DNA of 64,000 bases, taken from the NCBI RefSeq assembly GCF_000718025.1, contig NZ_JODS01000009.1:186001-250000 (forward strand), given 5' to 3'. This DNA is from Kitasatospora purpeofusca. Its GTDB lineage: Bacteria; Actinomycetota; Actinomycetes; Streptomycetales; Streptomycetaceae. The notes under the pieces are model-generated. The model did not search any database. It saw nothing but the letters and a program-made list of their open reading frames with translations, and was not told the DNA's origin. The position numbers and the translations under genes are program-made. Shown one piece after another: positions 49,381 through 58,206 of the stretch (positions within the stretch are counted from its first letter, which is position 1; each line of letters starts with the position of its first letter).

Positions 49381-50562
49381 GTGTCCCACTCCCCCCTCGC
49401 CCGTCGCACCGTCCTGCGTTCGCTCGCCGGCGCCGGCCTGATCGCGCTCGGCGCGTCCGGCTGCGCCGCCGTGGACGACCTGATCGACCCGGCCGAGCCC
49501 TCCTCCCCCACCGCCTCCGGGCCGGCCGGAGGCGCTCCCGGGGGCACCCCCGGAGCGGGCCGCCGGCTCGGCGCCGAGTGGGAGAAGCACGAGCGGACCA
49601 TGATGTCCTGGCCCGCCTCCGAGGACGTCTGGGGCGAGCACCTCGCCGCCGTCCGCAAGGACATCGCCGAGGTGGCGCGGGCCGTCGGCGAGCGCGAGCC
49701 GGTGGTCCTGCTGGTCCGGCCCGGCCAGGAGTCCTCGGCCCGCAACGCCTGCGGTTCCGACGTCGAACTGCTCACCGTCCCGGTCGACGACCTGTGGGCG
49801 CGGGACACCGTGCCGGTGTTCGTCGAGGAGGGCGGCAAGGTCAAGGGCGTCGACTTCAACTTCAACGGCTGGGGCCGCAAGCAGCAGCACGGCAACGACG
49901 CCAAGGTGGCCCGGGGCGTCCTGGCCAGGTACGGGATCGAGCGCGTGGAGACCCGGCTGGTCGCCGAGGGCGGCTCCTTCGAGAGCGACGGCCGGGGCAC
50001 CCTCCTCATCACCGAGAGCTCGATCGTCAACGACAACCGCAACCCCGGGCTGAGCCGCGACCAGGTCGAGGCCGAGCTCAAGCAGTTGCTCGGCGTCACC
50101 AAGGTCATCTGGCTGGCCGGGGTCAAGGGCAAGGACATCACCGACGCCCACGTGGACTGCCTGGTCCGCTTCGCCGCCCCCGGCGTCGTCCTGCTCGACC
50201 GGTCCTTCCCCGGCACCCCGCCGGACGTCTGGTCCCGCTCCGCCGACCAGGCCCGCTCCGTCCTCGACGGGGCCACCGACGCCACCGGCGCCCGGCTCAA
50301 GGTCGTCGAACTCCAGCAGCCCGACCCCGACAAGATCACCGGGCGCGGTGACGCCTTCGTCTCCTCCTACATGAACTTCTACCTCGGCAACAAGGGCGTC
50401 TACCTGCCGCTGTTCGGCGACCCCCGGGCCGACGACCACGCCCACGACGTCTTCCGGGAGTACTTCCCCGGCCGCGAGATCGTCCCGCTCCAGATCGACA
50501 CCATCGCCGGCGGCGGTGGCGGCATCCACTGCGCCACCCACGACATCCCCGCCGTCGGCTGA
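49381..50562 (+). CDS. PAD8: Tat-exported lipoprotein of the agmatine-deiminase family
   Basis: A 393-residue protein starting at GTG 49381. Signal: ARRTVLRSLAGAGLIALGASGC, twin-Arg plus lipobox. A Gly/Pro-rich linker leads to the catalytic domain: DDLWARDTVP, NFNGWG, AEGGSFESDGRGTL, TESSIVNDNRNPG, KDITDAHVDC, GGGGGIHC. It is a close duplicate of PAD3: the C-terminal two thirds differ at few positions and both end HCATHDIPA. Unlike PAD3, it has its own full promoter/operator. Confidence 0.93.
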   Translation: MSHSPLARRTVLRSLAGAGLIALGASGCAAVDDLIDPAEPSSPTASGPAGGAPGGTPGAGRRLGAEWEKHERTMMSWPASEDVWGEHLAAVRKDIAEVARAVGEREPVVLLVRPGQESSARNACGSDVELLTVPVDDLWARDTVPVFVEEGGKVKGVDFNFNGWGRKQQHGNDAKVARGVLARYGIERVETRLVAEGGSFESDGRGTLLITESSIVNDNRNPGLSRDQVEAELKQLLGVTKVIWLAGVKGKDITDAHVDCLVRFAAPGVVLLDRSFPGTPPDVWSRSADQARSVLDGATDATGARLKVVELQQPDPDKITGRGDAFVSSYMNFYLGNKGVYLPLFGDPRADDHAHDVFREYFPGREIVPLQIDTIAGGGGGIHCATHDIPAVG

Positions 50563-50619
50563 CCTGCCGCCCGGTCCGACCCGACACCGACCCGGACCGA
50601 CCTGCACAGACACGTCATG

Positions 50620-50633
50620 CAGTCAGATGACTG
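50620..50633. promoter_or_regulatory. CAGTCA-GA-TGACTG palindrome after PAD8
   Basis: A perfect 14-bp palindrome made of the same TGACTG half-site as the PAD operator but in the opposite arrangement. It lies 57 bases after PAD8 and 128 bases before the I36-type gene; the function is unknown. Confidence 0.4.
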
Positions 50634-50761
50634 ATGCGCCCACGCTTCCCACTCCCGCAGTCTGATCGTGCGGCGGGCCCCACCACGGGGTCCGCCGCCG
50701 ATGTGCACTGTCAACCAGCCCGGGGCCAGCACCCGGGCGGTCCTGGAAAGCGAGTTCCACC

Positions 50762-51211
50762 GTGGCCCTGAAATCGTTCAAGTCGGCTGCCACCGTCGTC
50801 GCGGGCGCGGTCGCCGGGGCGGTCATGCTGCTCACGGCGACCCCGGCCTCCGCGGCCAATCCCCCCTACGACGGCTGCCCGGCCTGGGCGCTCTGCCTGT
50901 ACCAGAACGGCGGCGGCCTGGGCTCCAAGGCGATCGTCGTACCGCCTCCGGCCGGCGGCAGCTACGAGATCGTCCGCCTCACCAAGGTCCACTTCCTCAA
51001 CGGCGACCTCGCCAACGACCAGGTCTCGTCCTGGATCAACAACTCCCAGTGCCAGATCGAGTTCTGGGACGACGCCTACGGCGAGCTGCACCCCTCCCAG
51101 ATCGACTTCGCGTCCTCGTGGAGCTGGGGCACCAAGGGCGACTACAACGCCGGCACCAGCACGTACTACAACAACGACCGGATCTCCGGCCTTCGGTTCT
51201 ACTGCCCGTAA
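50762..51211 (+). CDS. Exported peptidase-inhibitor-like (I36) protein
   Basis: A 149-residue protein with a signal peptide (VVAGAVAGAVMLLTATPASA) and a beta/gamma-crystallin-like mature part as in Streptomyces metalloprotease inhibitor SMPI relatives: CPAWALCLYQNGGGLGSKAIV, NDQVSSWINNSQCQIEFWDD and a final RISGLRFYCP. The four Cys could pair. The start is GTG 50762, with GGAAAGCGAG upstream. It probably protects secreted proteins from proteases; that is inferred from the family. Confidence 0.75.
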   Translation: MALKSFKSAATVVAGAVAGAVMLLTATPASAANPPYDGCPAWALCLYQNGGGLGSKAIVVPPPAGGSYEIVRLTKVHFLNGDLANDQVSSWINNSQCQIEFWDDAYGELHPSQIDFASSWSWGTKGDYNAGTSTYYNNDRISGLRFYCP

Positions 51212-51266
51212 CGGGCCCGGCGCCCCCGGCGCTGCGGCGCCGTTCACGCCGACGCCGTTCGCCCCG

Positions 51267-51299
51267 ACGCCCCCGGCTCCCGCACGGTGCCGGGGGCGT
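51267..51299 (+). terminator. Terminator after the I36-type gene
   Basis: ACGCCCCCGGC, 11-base loop, GCCGGGGGCGT: a perfect 11-bp stem. Confidence 0.75.
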
Positions 51300-51365
51300 T
51301 CCGGTGCGGTCTCCCGGCTCCTCTCCCCGGGCCGGGAACACCACCACGACACGGAACGAGATCCG

Positions 51366-54300
51366 ATGAAACGCCTACGACCGGCGGCCGCGCTGCTCTC
51401 CGGCCTGCTGCTCTCCCTCACCCTGCCCGCCCTCTCCGGCACCGTCCTCGCCCCGTCGGCCGGGGCCGCCCCGGTGGCCGCCGTCACGGCCGGTCCCGGA
51501 GCGGAGGGCCCGGACCTGAGCTACGCCAACCGGACCGGCCCGCCCCCCGGCATGCCGGACTGGTCCCGGGCCGGGTACCGGGGCGGCCTGCCGCTGCCCG
51601 ACGACGGCAGCCTGACCGACGACCCCGCCTGCCGGATCACCCCGGACCGGCTGGCCTCCCAGTACGCGGTGCGGCCGAACGACGGCGTCGACGACACCAC
51701 CGGCCTCCAGCGCGCGATCGACGACATCAAGTCCGCCTGCTCGCCGGGCGCCAACTTCGACCGGCTCTCGCTGATCTCGCTGCCGGCCGGCCGGATCGAC
51801 CTCTCCCGGCAGATCTACGCCGACGCCGACTACCTGGTGCTCCGAGGCCAGGGTTCCGGCGACGGCGGCACCCGCCTGGTGTTCCGGCCCGACCTCAACA
51901 CCCGCTACGACACCCTGGTCAACGGCCGCTGGGACCAGGACAGCATGAAGGCGGGCAGCGGCAGCGACGTCGGCACCGGCGGCTGGATCTGGCCCGGCCG
52001 AGGGCTGTTCCGGGTCCAGACCCGTGACATCGCCGAGCGCTACCAGGACGACTGGGCGGCCGCCCCGGCGAACCGCAAGGACATCTTCGAGGGAAGCGTC
52101 AACCAGCACTGGGCCTCCGGCATCAAGGTCGGCGCACAGGCCGCCGACCCCGGCTGGGCGGCCCGGCAGGGCCAGAACCTGGTGCAGCTGGACGCCAAGG
52201 CCGACATGAAGAAGTTCGCCCTCGGCGGCTACGTCTGGGTCGGCGCGGCCAACAGCGTCAAGTTCTACGAGCAGCAGGGCGTCTCCGACCGCAGCCAGAT
52301 GGACAACCTCCACATGCGGCAGCAGATGTTCCGGCTCACCGCGATCGACACCGCCGCGCGGACGGTCACCCTGGACCGCCCGCTGGAGTGGGACCTCCCG
52401 GTCGACTCCACCTCGGACGGCTCCACCGCGCTCGGCGACAAGCCGTACCCCAGCAAGGTCACCCCGCTGAAGGTGGTCCAGGGCGTCGGCTTCGAGAACT
52501 TCGCCTTCACCCAGGACATGACCGGCCTGCCCAAGCTCGGCGGCGGCAGCTACAGCCCGACCCCCGCCCAGGCCGTGCACAACTACGGCAACATGGCGCC
52601 CGAGTACGCGATGCACGGCATCGTCTTCAAGTGGGCCGCCAACGACTGGGCGCGCGGGCTGAAGGCCGAGATGACCGGCTCGCACCCGATCGTCACCGAG
52701 GACGCCCGCAACCTCCAGATCGAGCGCAACAGCTTCGACGGCGCCTGGAACAAGGGCAAGGGCGGCAACGGCTACCTGCGCGGCAGCCGGGTCTGGGACT
52801 CCCTCTACGCCTACAACCTCAGCCGCAACCTGCGCCACTTCACCTTCCAGTGGTCGGCCAGCGGCAACGTCGCCTTCCGCAACGACCTCGACTCCGACCT
52901 CAACCTGCACGGCGGGTGGGAGCACAACAACCTGTTCGAGCAGAACACCCTGCGGGTCCCCTACGACCACCGCTCCGGCAGCTGCGAGACCAACTGCGGC
53001 GGCGAGGGCGGCGAGATCGACGAGGGGACGTGGTACCCGATCTGGTGGGCGGCCGGCCCCAAGGCGGTCAAGTGGTCCGGCTCCTCCGGCCCGCAGAACG
53101 TCTTCTACAACAACTCCATGGTCAAGCAGACCACCCCCGGCGGCGCCTACCTGCCGTACGCGCCCTACGGCACCGGGAGCGGCACCGCCTACCAGTTCGG
53201 CTCCGCCAACGGCGCGCCGAGCCGGTTCCAGCCGCTCGCCCAGGGCGGCCAGGCCATCCCCGACTGGGGCGGCCGGGAGACCCTCGACTACGCCGGGCAG
53301 GGCGTCGTCCCCACGGATGTCGGCAAGCGGCCGTCGCTGTTCCTGCGGGACACCGGCGGGCTCGACCCGCGCGACAACCACAGCCGCCGCGTCGCCACCT
53401 GGAACATGCAGGGGGCGCAGACCCCCGAGGACAACGGCAGCCGGTACAGCAACGACCTCCCCCGCCTCTACGGCACCAGCGCGCTGGCCGGCCGGGCCGA
53501 CGTCATCGCCCTCCAGGAGGCCGGTGCCCCGCCCGGCGGCGCGACCTTCCTCCAGGAGATCCACACCGCCAACACCCGGTACGTCGACAACCTCGGCTTC
53601 ACCATCCCGGTCCGGGAGTACCGGCTCGGCGGCGCGAGCCGGCCGGCGGGGTACCTCTACTGGCTGCGCACCGACACCAGCAACAACCAGTGGGGCCGGG
53701 TCAACCTGGCCGTGTACAGCCGCACCCGGGTCCCGGCGGACGGCGTCTTCACCACCCGCGAGGCCGTCATCGCCAACAACTGGGACTCGCGGCCCGCGCT
53801 CGGCGTCAACGTCGACGGCTTCGTCTACTTCTCGCTGCACGGCAGCTCGGGGAGTTCCGGCAGCGACGATCCCCAGCTGCTGAACATCATCCGGGACCAG
53901 ATGACCCCGACCGGCCTGCCCTGGATCGCCCTGGGCGACTACAACCGCGCTCCCGACAACCTCCAGACGGCGGTCGGCGACACGTTCACCGTCCAGGCCA
54001 GCACCCTGCCCACCCACCCGGTCGACCGGATCGCCGCCAACACCCGCAGGACGCTCGACTACGCGGTGCTGCCCACCGCCCAGCCGCAGGGCACCGTCAC
54101 CGGGATCGACCGGCCGGGCCTCGACTCGGCCGACCACTACCCCGTCGTCTACACGCTCGCCGGCCTGCCGGACCCGGTGCCCGCCGAGGTGACCGAACCG
54201 GCCCGGCCGAACCAGGTCTTCCTGCGCAACGCCGCCACCACCAACGTGGCCGGCCCCACCAGTGCGACCGACCACGCCGTCAACGACCAACCGCTCAACC

Positions 54301-55082
54301 GGCGGAACTCCGCCTCCCAGGTGTTCAGCCTGACCGACGACCCCGAACACCCGGGCTTCTTCCGGCTGTTCCACCCGCACGCACCCTTCGCCGGGCGCTA
54401 CCTGGGCCAGGAGGGCGGCGCCCGCGACGCGCGGACGGTGCTGTGGCCGAACGCGGCGCTGGACCAGCTCTGGGCAGCGGCCGACCAGGGCGACGGCACC
54501 TACACCCTGGTCAACCGCGTCACCCGGCAGTACCTGACCGACCTCGGCCCGGGCCTGGGCATCGTGGCCCGGGACTGGAACGGCTCGGCCAACCAGCGCT
54601 GGTTCCTCCAGGACGTCCAGGAGGGCACCAACCTCACCGAGATCGTCGCCACCGACGCCGGCGGTTCGGCTCCGGCGCTCGCCGTGGACGACCTGGAGAC
54701 GGCGCCCTACCCGGTGTACCTGGCGCCGGACTCGCACGGGAACAACCAGCAGTTCAGCACCGTCTCGGCGGGGCCGAGCGGGAGTTCCTCCAACTGCCAG
54801 TACCTGATCTACGCCGGACAGTACGTCAACTCCACGGCGGCCAGCCCCGGGGACCCGCAGAACGGCAACTACGTCACCATGGGCGCCTTCCGGCCCAATG
54901 ACGGGGGCTACCTGTGGTGCAGGACCGCCGACGGCCCGAACGGGACCCTGCTGTCCAACTTCTCCAGCCCCTACGAACACCTCGACCTGACCCGGAGCAC
55001 GACGGTCGACACCGTCACCGTCACCCGCCCCGGAGCCGGCACCGCCCGCCTCCACTGGCTCTTCCGCCAGGTGAGCCAGTAA
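51366..55082 (+). CDS. Exported multi-domain protein: beta-helix, CdtB-like nuclease, ricin-type lectin
   Basis: A 1238-residue exported protein (signal LLSGLLLSLTLPALSG). Residues about 90-640 resemble a pectate-lyase-type right-handed beta-helix, starting at GVDDTTGLQRAIDDIKSAC. Residues about 675-935 resemble the CdtB subunit of cytolethal distending toxin, an EEP-fold nuclease: VATWNMQGAQ, DVIALQEAGAPP, VREYRLGGASRPAGYLYWL, RVNLAVYSRTR, SRPALGVNV, SLHGSSG, ALGDYNRAP, DSADHYPVVY. The Glu, both His and the Asp/Asn residues of the active site are all in place. Residues about 950-1090 look like a ricin-type trefoil with DQLW and NQRW motifs. Target and natural role are unknown. Confidence 0.85.
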   Translation: MKRLRPAAALLSGLLLSLTLPALSGTVLAPSAGAAPVAAVTAGPGAEGPDLSYANRTGPPPGMPDWSRAGYRGGLPLPDDGSLTDDPACRITPDRLASQYAVRPNDGVDDTTGLQRAIDDIKSACSPGANFDRLSLISLPAGRIDLSRQIYADADYLVLRGQGSGDGGTRLVFRPDLNTRYDTLVNGRWDQDSMKAGSGSDVGTGGWIWPGRGLFRVQTRDIAERYQDDWAAAPANRKDIFEGSVNQHWASGIKVGAQAADPGWAARQGQNLVQLDAKADMKKFALGGYVWVGAANSVKFYEQQGVSDRSQMDNLHMRQQMFRLTAIDTAARTVTLDRPLEWDLPVDSTSDGSTALGDKPYPSKVTPLKVVQGVGFENFAFTQDMTGLPKLGGGSYSPTPAQAVHNYGNMAPEYAMHGIVFKWAANDWARGLKAEMTGSHPIVTEDARNLQIERNSFDGAWNKGKGGNGYLRGSRVWDSLYAYNLSRNLRHFTFQWSASGNVAFRNDLDSDLNLHGGWEHNNLFEQNTLRVPYDHRSGSCETNCGGEGGEIDEGTWYPIWWAAGPKAVKWSGSSGPQNVFYNNSMVKQTTPGGAYLPYAPYGTGSGTAYQFGSANGAPSRFQPLAQGGQAIPDWGGRETLDYAGQGVVPTDVGKRPSLFLRDTGGLDPRDNHSRRVATWNMQGAQTPEDNGSRYSNDLPRLYGTSALAGRADVIALQEAGAPPGGATFLQEIHTANTRYVDNLGFTIPVREYRLGGASRPAGYLYWLRTDTSNNQWGRVNLAVYSRTRVPADGVFTTREAVIANNWDSRPALGVNVDGFVYFSLHGSSGSSGSDDPQLLNIIRDQMTPTGLPWIALGDYNRAPDNLQTAVGDTFTVQASTLPTHPVDRIAANTRRTLDYAVLPTAQPQGTVTGIDRPGLDSADHYPVVYTLAGLPDPVPAEVTEPARPNQVFLRNAATTNVAGPTSATDHAVNDQPLNRRNSASQVFSLTDDPEHPGFFRLFHPHAPFAGRYLGQEGGARDARTVLWPNAALDQLWAAADQGDGTYTLVNRVTRQYLTDLGPGLGIVARDWNGSANQRWFLQDVQEGTNLTEIVATDAGGSAPALAVDDLETAPYPVYLAPDSHGNNQQFSTVSAGPSGSSSNCQYLIYAGQYVNSTAASPGDPQNGNYVTMGAFRPNDGGYLWCRTADGPNGTLLSNFSSPYEHLDLTRSTTVDTVTVTRPGAGTARLHWLFRQVSQ

Positions 55083-55101
55083 CGACCCGGGCCTGACCAC
55101 C

Positions 55102-55146
55102 ACGGCGGCCGCGGCACCCGGTTCCCCCGGGTACCGCGGCCGCCGT
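55102..55146. terminator. Bidirectional terminator
   Basis: ACGGCGGCCGCGG and CCGCGGCCGCCGT, a perfect 13-bp outer stem with a smaller inner stem, between convergent genes. Confidence 0.8.
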
Positions 55147-55168
55147 CCGCGTTCGCGGTGCCCGGGGG

Positions 55169-56155
55169 CTACCGGTCGGGCGTGGGCGGCGGGAGCAGTT
55201 CGGCGGCGCGTTCGGCGACCTCGTGGTGCAGGGCGTCGCGGACGGCCCGGACGGCGGGGTGGGTGACGGCCTCGCGGCGGACGGCCAGGGTGATCGGGAG
55301 CCGGATGTCGACCTCCCCGGGCAGCAGCCGCCGCAGTCCGGCCCGGTCGGCGAGGAAGGCCGGGAGCACGCCGACGCCGGTGCCCAGCCGGGTGGCCTCG
55401 ACCTGGGCGAAGACGTTGGTGGAGGAGAACGCGGGTGTGCCGCCCGGCAGATGGCGTTCGATGTCGAGATCGCCGACCTGGAGCATCGACTCGATGTAGA
55501 AGACCAGCGGGTGGTCCCGCAGTTCGGCCACCGCGGCCGGCGCCCCGCACCGGGCGAGGTACTCGTCACCGGCGTACAGGCCGAGGGCGTAGTCGGTGAG
55601 GTGCTCGGTCACCAGTCGGCTCCGGGGCGGCCGGCCGATCGTCAGGGCGAGGTCGAAGCCCGCCGGGCGCAGCGGCAACTCCCGTGTCGCCGTGATGAGT
55701 TCGACCTGGAGCCGGGGGTGGCGGCGGCGCACCCGGGCCAGTGCCGGAGTGGCGAAGAGGGTGCCGAAGCCGTCCGGGGCGCTCACCCGGACGGTGCCGT
55801 GCAGGGACGGCGGATCCTGGCCGGACACCGCGTCCACGACCCGGACCAGGGCGTCCTCGATGGTGCGGGCGTTCTCGGCGACCGCCCGGCCCGCGTCCGT
55901 CAGCACCCAGCCCTCCGTGCCGCGTTCCATCAGCCGCACGCCGAGGCTCCGCTCCAGCGCGGTGATCCGGCGGGACACCGTGGTGTGGTCCACGCCCAGC
56001 GCGTCGGCGGCGCTCACCAGGCGCCCGGTGCGGGCGACGGCGAGCAGGTGGCGCAGGTCGTCCGCGCGCAGCTCGCGCGGATCGGGCCCGCCGGGGCGCT
56101 CCGCCGCCGGTTCCGGGAGTTCCGGGCGGGGGCGGGAGCCGGGACGGGGGCGCAT
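55169..56155 (-). CDS. LysR-family regulator
   Basis: A 328-residue regulator. Helix-turn-helix at about residues 30-90: LRHLLAVARTGRLVSAADALGVDHTTVSRRITALERSLGVRLMER. The effector domain has LHGTVRVSAPDGFGTLF and STNVFAQVEATRLGTGVGVLPAFLA. The first 25 residues are Pro/Arg-rich and may be an over-long start. It is divergent from the Fe-ADH gene, which it probably controls. Confidence 0.9.
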   Translation of the reverse strand: MRPRPGSRPRPELPEPAAERPGGPDPRELRADDLRHLLAVARTGRLVSAADALGVDHTTVSRRITALERSLGVRLMERGTEGWVLTDAGRAVAENARTIEDALVRVVDAVSGQDPPSLHGTVRVSAPDGFGTLFATPALARVRRRHPRLQVELITATRELPLRPAGFDLALTIGRPPRSRLVTEHLTDYALGLYAGDEYLARCGAPAAVAELRDHPLVFYIESMLQVGDLDIERHLPGGTPAFSSTNVFAQVEATRLGTGVGVLPAFLADRAGLRRLLPGEVDIRLPITLAVRREAVTHPAVRAVRDALHHEVAERAAELLPPPTPDR

Positions 56156-56289
56156 CGGGGCAGCCTATCTGCATTTCCGCACACCCCCTCTGCGCGATTG
56201 GCGGTTGAACGCACACCGTCCGCACGGCAGAGTCGGACCGGCCCGCCCGTGCCGGGGGCCACCGTCCTTCCACCGCCGAGGGGTTGCCC

Positions 56290-57450
56290 GTGGTTGCCAG
56301 TCTGTCCCTGCCCCGGATCCTGCGCATCGGCCGCGGCGCGGCCGAGGAACTGGGCGCCGTCGTCGCGGGTCTCGGCCTGCGGCGCCCGCTCCTGGTCACG
56401 GACGCGTTCCTGGCCGGCACCGGCGCCGCCGAGCGCCTGCTGGGGATCCTGCGCGGCTCGGGGCTCCACCCCGCGCTGTTCGACGGCACCGTGCCCGACC
56501 CGACCACCGACTCCCTCGTCCCCGGCCTGGAGGCCCTGCGCGCGCACGGGGCGGACTCGGTGATCGGCTTCGGCGGCGGCAGCCCGATGGACACCGCCAA
56601 GGCCCTCGCCCTGCTGGGCGTGCAGGGCGGCGGGATGCGCGACTACAAGGCGCCGCACGTCAACCTCGGCCCGGCCCTCCCGGTGATCGCCGTCCCCACC
56701 ACCGCCGGCAGCGGCTCGGAGGCGACCCAGGTCACCGTCATCACCGACAGCGCCACCGACGAGAAGATGATGTGCCTGGGCCCGGCGTTCCTGCCGATCG
56801 CCGCCGTCGTCGACATGGAGCTGACGCTCTCGATGCCGCCCCGGCTGACCGCCGACACCGGCGTCGACGCGCTCACCCACGCCGTCGAGGCCTACGTCAG
56901 CCGCAAGTCCGGCCCCTTCACCGACGGTCTGGCGCTGACCGCGATCGCCACCATCGGCCGCCATCTGCGCCGCGCCTACGCGGACGGGTCGGACGCCGAG
57001 GCCCGGGAGGCGATGATGCTCGCCGCGACCCAGGCCGGCATCGCGTTCTCCAACTCCAGCGTCGCCCTGGTGCACGGCATGAGCCGTCCGATCGGCGCCC
57101 ACTTCCACGTCGCCCACGGCCTGTCGAACGCCATGCTGTTCCCGGCGGTGACCGCCTTCTCCGTGCACGCCGCGCCCGAGCGCTACGCCGACTGCGCCCG
57201 CGCCCTGGGCGTGGCGAGCACCGCCGACCCCGCGGCCTCGGCCTCGGCCGCGCTCGTCGACGCCCTGCACACCCTCTGCCACGACCTGGACGTCCCCACC
57301 CCCCGCAGCTACGGCATCGACCACGCCGCCTGGACCGGGCTCACCCCACTGATGGCCGAACAGGCCCTGGCCTCCGGCTCCCCCGCCAACAACCCGGCCG
57401 TCCCCACCGCCGCCCAGATCGAGGAGCTGTACGCCCGCGTCTACGCGTGA
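56290..57450 (+). CDS. Iron-containing alcohol dehydrogenase
   Basis: A 386-residue group III (Fe-type) dehydrogenase. NAD binding: VIGFGGGSPMDTAKALA and VPTTAGSGSEAT. Metal ligands lie in DTGVDALTHAVEAYVS and VHGMSRPIGAHFHVAHGLSNA. GTG 56290 is preferred over a TTG two codons upstream. The substrate is unknown; the divergent LysR gene suggests induction by a metabolite. Confidence 0.92.
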   Translation: MVASLSLPRILRIGRGAAEELGAVVAGLGLRRPLLVTDAFLAGTGAAERLLGILRGSGLHPALFDGTVPDPTTDSLVPGLEALRAHGADSVIGFGGGSPMDTAKALALLGVQGGGMRDYKAPHVNLGPALPVIAVPTTAGSGSEATQVTVITDSATDEKMMCLGPAFLPIAAVVDMELTLSMPPRLTADTGVDALTHAVEAYVSRKSGPFTDGLALTAIATIGRHLRRAYADGSDAEAREAMMLAATQAGIAFSNSSVALVHGMSRPIGAHFHVAHGLSNAMLFPAVTAFSVHAAPERYADCARALGVASTADPAASASAALVDALHTLCHDLDVPTPRSYGIDHAAWTGLTPLMAEQALASGSPANNPAVPTAAQIEELYARVYA

Positions 57451-57559
57451 GCCGGGGCCGGTTCCCGTCCCCAGGCGGGCGTGCGGGAGGACGGTACCGG
57501 GTGCCCGGGGCCCCGCCACGGGCACCGGGCACCCGGCACCGGAGCGGGCCGGCACGGAC

Positions 57560-58135
57560 TCACGGCCGCACCGCGAGGCCGTCCAGGGTGAGGTCGAGCA
57601 GCCGCTCGGCCTGCGGCCGGCGGTCGGCGCCCGCCGAGGTGAGGGCGATGCCTTCGAGGGCGGCGGCGAGGTCGGCGGGGCCGATGTCGGTGCGGATCGC
57701 CCCTGCCGCCGCGCACGCCTCCATCAGGGTGGCGACGGCGGCCCGGACCAGCTCCCGGCTGTGGCCGTAGGGGCTCTCCCCGGTCGCGGCGATGGCGCGC
57801 AGCGCGTCGATCATGCCGTACTTGGTCGTGACGTAGTCGAGGAACAGCCGCGTCCACGACCGCAGGGCCTCCATCGGCGGCTGCTCGGCGAGCAGCGCGG
57901 GCGCCGCCGCGCACAGCCGGGCCACCTCGTCCCGGTAGACCGCCTCCACCAGGGCCTCCCTGGTGGGGAAGTTGCGGTACAGGGTCGCGCTGCCCACGCC
58001 CGCCTCCTTGGCGACGCGGTCCAGGTGCGCGTCCAGCCCCTGCGTCGTGAACACCCGCACGGCGGCGGCCAGGATCTTCTCCCGGTTGCGCCGCGCGTCG
58101 GCCCGCAGCGGCCGCCCTGCTCCGTCCTCGGTCAC
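57560..58135 (-). CDS. TetR-family regulator paired with SDR gene
   Basis: A 191-residue regulator. Helix-turn-helix: REKILAAAVRVFTTQGLDAHLDRVAKEAGVGSATLYRNFPTREALVEAVY. The GTG start at 58135 gives VTEDGAGRPLRADARRNREK. It is divergent from the SDR gene, with two related palindromes between them that it likely binds. Relatives control oxidoreductase or efflux genes in response to small molecules. Confidence 0.92.
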   Translation of the reverse strand: MTEDGAGRPLRADARRNREKILAAAVRVFTTQGLDAHLDRVAKEAGVGSATLYRNFPTREALVEAVYRDEVARLCAAAPALLAEQPPMEALRSWTRLFLDYVTTKYGMIDALRAIAATGESPYGHSRELVRAAVATLMEACAAAGAIRTDIGPADLAAALEGIALTSAGADRRPQAERLLDLTLDGLAVRP

Positions 58136-58206
58136 CGTCGCCCGTCCCTTCCTCGTCCTGTCTTTGCCCTGCCGTCGTCCCGTCCCGGACGCCCGGCCGG
58201 ATTGCC

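Noticed and set aside
47638..50562. A 974-codon frame joining the kinase region to PAD8
   Set aside because: It crosses the kinase in the wrong frame, and a terminator and promoter lie between; PAD8 starts at 49381.
30900..50562. PAD region as a classical antibiotic gene cluster
   Set aside because: There are no PKS, NRPS, lanthipeptide or other scaffold genes in it; amplified deiminases, regulators and an importer fit a processing and uptake system better.
51375..55550. A 1391-codon open frame on the minus strand across the CdtB-like gene
   Set aside because: It is an antisense shadow caused by G/C third positions; composition is repetitive Val/Gly/Arg without domains, and the plus-strand frame has clear domain motifs and a signal peptide.
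56284..56289. TTG at 56284 as the Fe-ADH start
   Set aside because: GTG at 56290 has better spacing from the G-rich ribosome site; the difference is two residues.
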